From Chlamydomonas reinhardtii (lineage: Eukaryota; Chlorophyta; Chlorophyceae; Chlamydomonadales; Chlamydomonadaceae): a stretch of DNA of 64,000 bases. Under the pieces are notes generated by a model. It worked only from the letters and a program-made list of their open reading frames with translations. It was not told the DNA's origin and ran no database searches. Positions 58,675-64,000 of this stretch are shown here, piece by piece; position 1 is the stretch's first letter, and every line of letters starts with the position of its first letter. Both the position numbers and the translations under genes were made by a program. The stretch lies in NCBI RefSeq assembly GCF_000002595.2, contig NC_057015.1:5195195-5259194 (forward strand), given 5' to 3'.

Positions 58675-60994
58675 ATGGACTCCGCGAAACAAACCGAGCC
58701 GGCTCCACCGCTCCGCCGCTCTCAGCGGTTTGCAAAGCGTGCTGAAACAAGCAAGACAGTTTCCTCGTCTCAGGACTGGGCAGGCCCGGAGCAGCCCCCC
58801 GCTGCGCATCCTGAGCCTTGCCCGGTCCTGGTGCCCCAGAGCAGCGTCTTGGATGTGACCGCCCTGGCCGACACCGAGGGATTCTCAGGCTCTAACCTTC
58901 ACGCGGGGCTGTGGTCAAGACTGCCTGACGAGGTGTGTTGAGGCATGGTCGTTGGGTCTGGATTTCAGTATGCGACGACGGCTTGGGTTGACCCTGCTTG
59001 TTTACTCGAATTGTCACCGGCTAACACATCTTGCGTTGCTTGCCGCAGCTCGTGGACAACATCCTGAACCTGTGCACCACGCACCAGCTCGGCATGTTGG
59101 AGACTAGCTGCACGTACTTCCGCCGCTCCAGTTTCATCGAGCGCATCGCCAAGCAGCGCCTCAAGGCTGTCCCCCGCGCACGCGGACTGAAGCCGAACCG
59201 CAAGTAAGATGATTTCCTACGAGGGGGGGGGGCAACGAAGGAGAGGGAGCGTGAGGGCCCGCTTGCGGACAGAGGGCAGCTATCTTCAACCCATGCCCAG
59301 GCCAAGTCTGCACGCTGACCTTCCGATGTGCATCTGCTGCAGGGAGGGCGAGCACACGCTATCGCTGCTGCATTATGTCAACAGCCAGAGTGTTGCGGCG
59401 GCGCAGGCCACGGCGGTGTCGTGCGGTGCTTACCACACCGCCGCGCTCCTGGTCCCCGCTGAGCTCGCGGACGACACGAGCGCCAACACGAGCCGCGACT
59501 GCAAGCACTCGCTGTACACTTTTGGCCGCGGATTCCACGGGCAGCTCGGGGTGGGCAACCACGAGAATAGCTCTGTTCCACGGCTGGCATCGCTTGGATT
59601 CCGCGTCTGCACGGTGAGTCTCTCGCCTGCGCGGTGCGCACTTTGTGCTCACCTCGTCCAGGATGGGTTACGTCGTTGGCTTTCCGTTTGCTAATTATCG
59701 ATGTGTCCGTTGCCACTCCAGGACAACCCGGACACGGAAGAGGAGACCATGCCGGCAGTAGTTGCGTGCGGCAGCAGCCACACCGCGTCTATCAGCAGGC
59801 GCGGCGAGCTCTTCATGTGGGGCCTCGGCAGCAGCGGCGAGCTGGGTCTGGGGCAGTGGTCGCCGCTGGAGCTAGCAGTTCCGCGACAGTGCCTTGTGTC
59901 AACCCGCATCGTCTCCATCGCTGCGGGGGCGAACCACACGCTGGCGATTGCGGAGACCGGAGCGCTGTGGAGCTGTGGACGCGGGCGCGATGGCCAGCTC
60001 GGCCTAGGCACCAACATGGACCATCCTCGGCTGACGCGGATCCCGACCCTAGAGTGAGTCCCTTGCGGTATTGGGCGTGAGTGTTGGGTCAATCGCAATC
60101 ATGCTGGCGGAATGAAATGGAGGTGCTCCCTGCATACGGTGCAACCTGGTTGTCTTAGACGTTGACCCAGTTGCTGCCCACGGTGTGAACTGTAGGGGCG
60201 TGCGTGTAGTGTCCGCAAGCGCGGGCGTGACCCACTCAATGGCGCTGGCGGCTGACGGATCGCTGTTCACCTGGGGCAACGGGCAACACGGCCAGCTGGG
60301 CCACAAGAGCCTGGAGGGCACGGGCGTGACGACCATTATGACGCCGCGCAAGATCGCTGAGCTGGACCCAGCACCGCTGACGCCGGATGCCCGCGTGACC
60401 GCCATCGCCGCTGGGGCTTACCACTCCATGGCGCTGACGGTCGGTGGCGCGCTGTTGGCTTTTGGCCGCAATGACCAGGGCGCTCTGGGCACGGGCGACA
60501 AGGTCAACCGTTGGTCGCCCACCCGCGTGAACCTGCACGGCGAGGACGCCGACGACGGCAAGTGCCGCCGCGCCGTCCAGGTATCCTGCGGCGCCTCCCA
60601 CACGCTGGTGCTCGTCCTGAACAACGGTCGCATGGAGGTCCGCACGACCGGCGCCAACGCGTGGGGCCAGCTGGGTCAGGGCGACCGCAAGGAGCGCTGC
60701 CGTCTGGCGCGCACTGTCACCCCGATGCCGGGTGTCGTGGCCGTGCAGTGCGGTGACGAGCACTCCGCCGCCATCACCGGCCGCGGCGTCCTGTTCATGT
60801 GGGGCCGCGGTGATAGTGGCCAGCTGGGGTTGGGCGACGACAAGGCGAAGTGGAAGCCCACCGCGCTCAAGGCCTTCAAGGTGGTGCACCCCGAGAAGAC
60901 CTTGCGCCGGAGCAAGCGTAGCCTGCCCGTGGTGCGGCCAGTTGAGCCGGAGGTCAAGCGCCAGCGCATGGCGGATGTGTGGCATTACATGTAG
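58675..60994 (+). CDS. F-box and RCC1-repeat protein
   Basis: Five exons in phase give 604 residues: 58675-58932, 59049-59203, 59343-59613, 59722-60053 and 60196-60994. The N-terminal 75 residues are basic and disordered. An F-box-like segment follows (LWSRLPDELVDNILNLCTTH, LETSCTYFRRSSFIERIA), which in other proteins binds Skp1 in SCF ubiquitin ligases. Then at least six RCC1 repeats: SCGAYHTAALL...FGRGFHGQLGVG, CGSSHTASISRRGELFMWGL, AAGANHTLAIAETGALWSCG, SAGVTHSMALAADGSLFTWG, AAGAYHSMALTVGGALLAFG, SCGASHTLVLVLNN and QCGDEHSAAITGRGVLFMWG. They should form a seven-bladed propeller. The C-terminal KRSLPVVRPVEPEVKRQRM resembles a bipartite nuclear signal. The combination suggests a substrate adaptor (inference); a GEF role is not implied. 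The second intron holds a run of ten G at 59223-59232. Confidence 0.87.
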
Positions 60995-61996
60995 CTTGTG
61001 TCGTGCCCGAAGTATTGTAGAAAGGGTCGTTTGCCGTGATCAAAGGCCGTGGCTACAGTTTTGACTAGCGAGTGTTGTCGAGCCTAGAAGCAGTGAAAGT
61101 GACTACCTGAGTTAACCACACTGATTGGACTTGCTGATGCTAATACGACTGTGCTGATGCTAGTACGACTATCTGACCCGCTATGCCTGAACTTGACCTG
61201 AGAATGCAACATGACAAATACTGACGTGGAGAGTGTGCACGTATGCATGTTGCAAGCATTGCATGGAAAAGAAGCACCAATAGGTCTAGATGAATGCTGC
61301 TAGGAGAAGAAGAGCCCCCGCATCACCCAGTGAATGCGCATGGGCGCTGGATTGCGGTGTGTGACGCTGAGGCGCTGATGCAGGGGCCAGACAACTGGAC
61401 CAGGCACAACGGGACTACGGGAGCGCCTGTGGACCCCAAACATAACGGGGTAGAAGCGCCTGAGGCCTTGGCTGATGCGAAGGGACAATAGGCCACGCGA
61501 GTACGGAACGGTACGCTCGGCCATATCAGGAGGCCATGCTTTCCTGTAAGTGCCGTCCTTGCTGAAGAGCGTTGCCTTGCCTCTGATTGAACCAAACTAA
61601 ACCAAATGTGGGATCGGGGCCAGGGGCCCAGGGCAAGAAATGAAGTCCGGCCGAGAAGACTCAGAACAGGAGCCCTGCACTGGGGACTGTCGTCCCGATT
61701 GGCACTCGGCCGAACCCAGGCGGAACCCCTGGCCGAACCCGGACGAGGCCGGATGGGAGGAGAGACCAGCTGGCTCCATTCCTCCTCCTGTCCTCAAAGC
61801 CATCAGCAGTCTGTCTCAGTACTTGTCACTCCCCTCGCAGCCTTCACACCGTTGTTTCCGGGCCTAGTGAGTGGGCTGGGATGGCCTGCAGGCAGCGACG
61901 GGGAGCCAGATGGGGAGGGGATGTGGCACGGGTCGGTACTCACCAGGGCCGCTGCCAAATCGTCGCTCTTTGGGCCTCGCAGACGTGGAAGCCGAA
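60995..61996. other. Intergenic, RCC1 gene 3' end and ZNF598 promoter
   Basis: Two adjacent near-identical 20-base units lie at 61132-61151 and 61152-61171 (tgctgatgctaatacgactg and one variant). No TGTAA was seen close to the RCC1 stop. No gene is supported. Confidence 0.55.
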
Positions 61997-64000
61997 ATGG
62001 CGCAAGTAGAATCAGACGTTTGCTTAGTGTGCGCTGATCCACTTGACTTTACGGCGTTTGGTGTGTGCGGCCACAATGAAGTCTGCTCGCGCTGCGTTGC
62101 ACGTATGCGCATCGTCCTCAAGGACAAAGGCTGTGTCTTCTGCCGCCAAGAATGTGGCCAGGTCTTCTTCACGCGGTTCATGGGCGACTACACAGCGCGG
62201 CTTGGACCGGAGGACTTTGATAAGCTGAAGGTGGGCCTTGTTGCCTCAATTTGCATTGCCTTCACTGGGCCTGGTGCACCGGGCATCCCTTCTTCGGGGT
62301 TAAGTTCGATCGTCGCGTAAATTCTTGCAGGGGCGAGCGGACCGCCGCGAGCTGCACTACCTGCCCGAGGTGGATGGGTACTTTGATGACGAGAAGCACT
62401 ATAACGAAATTCGGTGAGCCCAAGTGCTACTGCCGTGCCAGTGCGTGCTGGCGTCAGCCGACGCTGGCCCAACGCCCTTCATGGACCAACCCTGATCCCC
62501 GTCGCGTTTGTCCACTGCACACAGTGTGCTGTGCGGCTTCACGCACCCTGCGGCGGAGAGCGGCGGCCGGGCGCCCAAGTTCAGCAACTACAACGCGCTG
62601 AAGAAGCACCTGGAGAACTCGGGCCAGTTCTTCTGTGACGTGTGCGTCAAGAGCCGGAAGGTGCGGAGCTGTAGGTTGGTCTCTTGCTTGGATGGTTGTC
62701 GGATTATCGATACTTACATTGGAACGCATAAGTATAGAGAGAATTGCACGAAGCCACCGCCGCAAGCTGGCATAGCCCGTGAGCTGACCAACCGGCGCGC
62801 AAACGCCACAGGTGTTCGTGTCGGAACAGATGGTGTACAGCAAGGAGACCCTGAAGCGCCACCTGGAGAGCGGTGATGAGAGCGGCCCACTGGCGGAGAG
62901 CGGCTTCAAGGGGCACCCGCTGTGCAAGTTCTGCCGGCAGCGCTTCTACGATTCCAATGAGTTGTACAAGCACATGGAGAGCGCGCACGAGCACTGCTTC
63001 CTATGCCGTCGGGCGGCGCCACACCAGTATGTCTACTTCCGCCACTACAAGGAGCTCGAGGGTGAGGGGGCTAAAGTACGCATGGAACGGGCTATAGGAG
63101 AGGGGTACGTGGGGCGGCTAGGCTTCGCCGGCACCCTGGTCACGGCGAGTCCAACAGCTATACAGTGCCCATTATGTCCGCCATGCCCTCTACCCGTCCA
63201 CACTCCCGGTGCAGACCACTTCACCAAGGCGCACCACCCCTGCCCGCACCCCAACTGCCTGGAGCGCAAGTTCGTTGTGTTCGACACCGAGTACGAGCTC
63301 AAGGCGCACTTCGCGGCAGAGCACGGCGATGAGGTCAAGATGTCGGCAGCACAGCGGCGCCAGGCCATGACCATCCCCCTCAACCTGCAGTACAGGTCGC
63401 ACGACGACGAGGAGACGGAGCCGGGTCCCAGCGCGCGCCTGGAGCGGGCGGGTGGGTGGGTGACCATGGGCAAGGTTTTACCAAGTTAGCCGCGTCGAAG
63501 TGAAGGCGCGAAGTGCGCCGTGGGCAAATGTTGTCGTGTGCTTCTACCTGACATGGATCGCTTGACTGGTGCCCCGCAGCTGTCGTCATTGGCGGCGGCT
63601 ACAACCAGGGCAGCCGGGCGGCACGGCCGGGCCGCATGGCGGCGTCCGCCGCGGGCGGCGCGGGCGGCATTCACCACAGCCGCTCGGAGCCGCAGCTGCA
63701 GCAGGAGCCGGGGCAGGATGTGAGTGGTTGCGGCAGATGGTGTTGCTGCTGGTGCTGTCGCCTCTCAAGGTCGCTGGAGCTATGCTGCATTATGTTGGGG
63801 AAGATTTGCGGCTGTTATGTAAACCCTCGCTCAACAACGCGCTGACACCCTCCCCCAATCCCATGGCCGCCACCAGTTGGAGTCGGTAACCTTCAACGCA
63901 GAGGACTTCCCCGCGGCCAGCGGCGCCGTTGGAGCCGGCGCGGGGGGTGGTGCCCTCGGCCGCTGGGCGGCCTTCGCGGGCGCTCAGGGCAACGCCAACG
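61997..64000 (+). CDS. ZNF598/Hel2-type RING E3 ubiquitin ligase (partial)
   Basis: Seven exons reach the window edge: 61997-62230, 62331-62413, 62525-62660, 62812-63061, 63215-63451, 63580-63719 and 63877-64000 onward. The family detects collided ribosomes and ubiquitinates small-subunit proteins to start ribosome quality control. The RING is at the N-terminus: CLVCADPLDFTAFGVCGHNE, CSRCVARMRIVLKDKGCVFC. Then the family region GYFDDEKHYNEIR, FSNYNALKKHLENSGQFFCD and a string of C2H2-like fingers: ETLKRHLESGDESG, HPLCKFCRQRFYDSNELYKH, CFLCRRAAPHQYVYFRHYKE, HPCPHPNCLERKFVVFDTEY. The short NAEDFPAASG near the edge matches the EDFP motif that follows the fingers. The junction at 63451 is chosen for phase among several GT dinucleotides in a GGT run. 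The 3' end lies outside the window. Confidence 0.93.

Noticed and set aside
61140-61171. taatacgact, resembling the phage T7 promoter
   Set aside because: Only the first ten bases match; it is part of a 20-base tandem repeat, so the likeness is chance.

Overview
The window is nuclear DNA of a volvocine green alga (Chlamydomonas/Volvox relatives). The genes are GC-rich and split into many short exons with consensus GT-AG (occasionally GC-AG) junctions. TGTAA motifs of the Chlamydomonas poly(A) type lie behind several stops. Two neighbouring genes encode the outer-arm dynein light chains LC2 and LC10, which also sit about 2 kb apart in Chlamydomonas reinhardtii. Exon coordinates below were joined by eye, and every accepted junction keeps reading phase unless stated. 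No virus-like element, CRISPR array, rRNA or tRNA was recognised.

Layout. 0-0.5 kb: 3' end of a class III nucleotide cyclase (+). 2.6-6.3 kb: LC2 and LC10 (both -). 7.3-9.9 kb: TRAX-like translin-superfamily gene (+), divergent from LC10. 11.3-14.3 kb: HNH-domain protein ending in poly-Glu (+). 15.2-15.6 kb: fragment with a zinc motif and an in-frame stop (-). 16.4-19.2 kb: MurG-like glycosyltransferase (-). 20.5-23.6 kb: four-CBS-domain protein (-). 24.1-26.6 kb: probable plastid TPR-like membrane protein (+). 28.1-33.2 kb: CCP5-type tubulin deglutamylase (+). 33.8-35.0 kb: OSTC subunit of oligosaccharyltransferase (-). 35.5-44.7 kb: DNA2 helicase-nuclease (+), divergent from OSTC. 46.3-53.9 kb: about 1,590-residue protein ending in two universal-stress-protein-like folds (-). 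55.7-57.7 kb: secreted or lumenal glycosyltransferase-like protein (-). 58.7-61.0 kb: F-box plus RCC1-repeat protein (+). 62.0 kb to the end: ZNF598/Hel2-type RING ubiquitin ligase, incomplete at the window edge (+).

Most genes are unrelated housekeeping functions. Three concern cilia or tubulin: LC2 and LC10 belong to one motor complex, and CCP5 trims tubulin glutamates. Intergenic stretches hold degenerate minisatellites, short tandem duplications and a dispersed repeat of about 55 bp. The least explained items are the large USP-domain protein, the MurG homologue with an altered glycine loop, the HNH protein, and the fragment at 15.2-15.6 kb.
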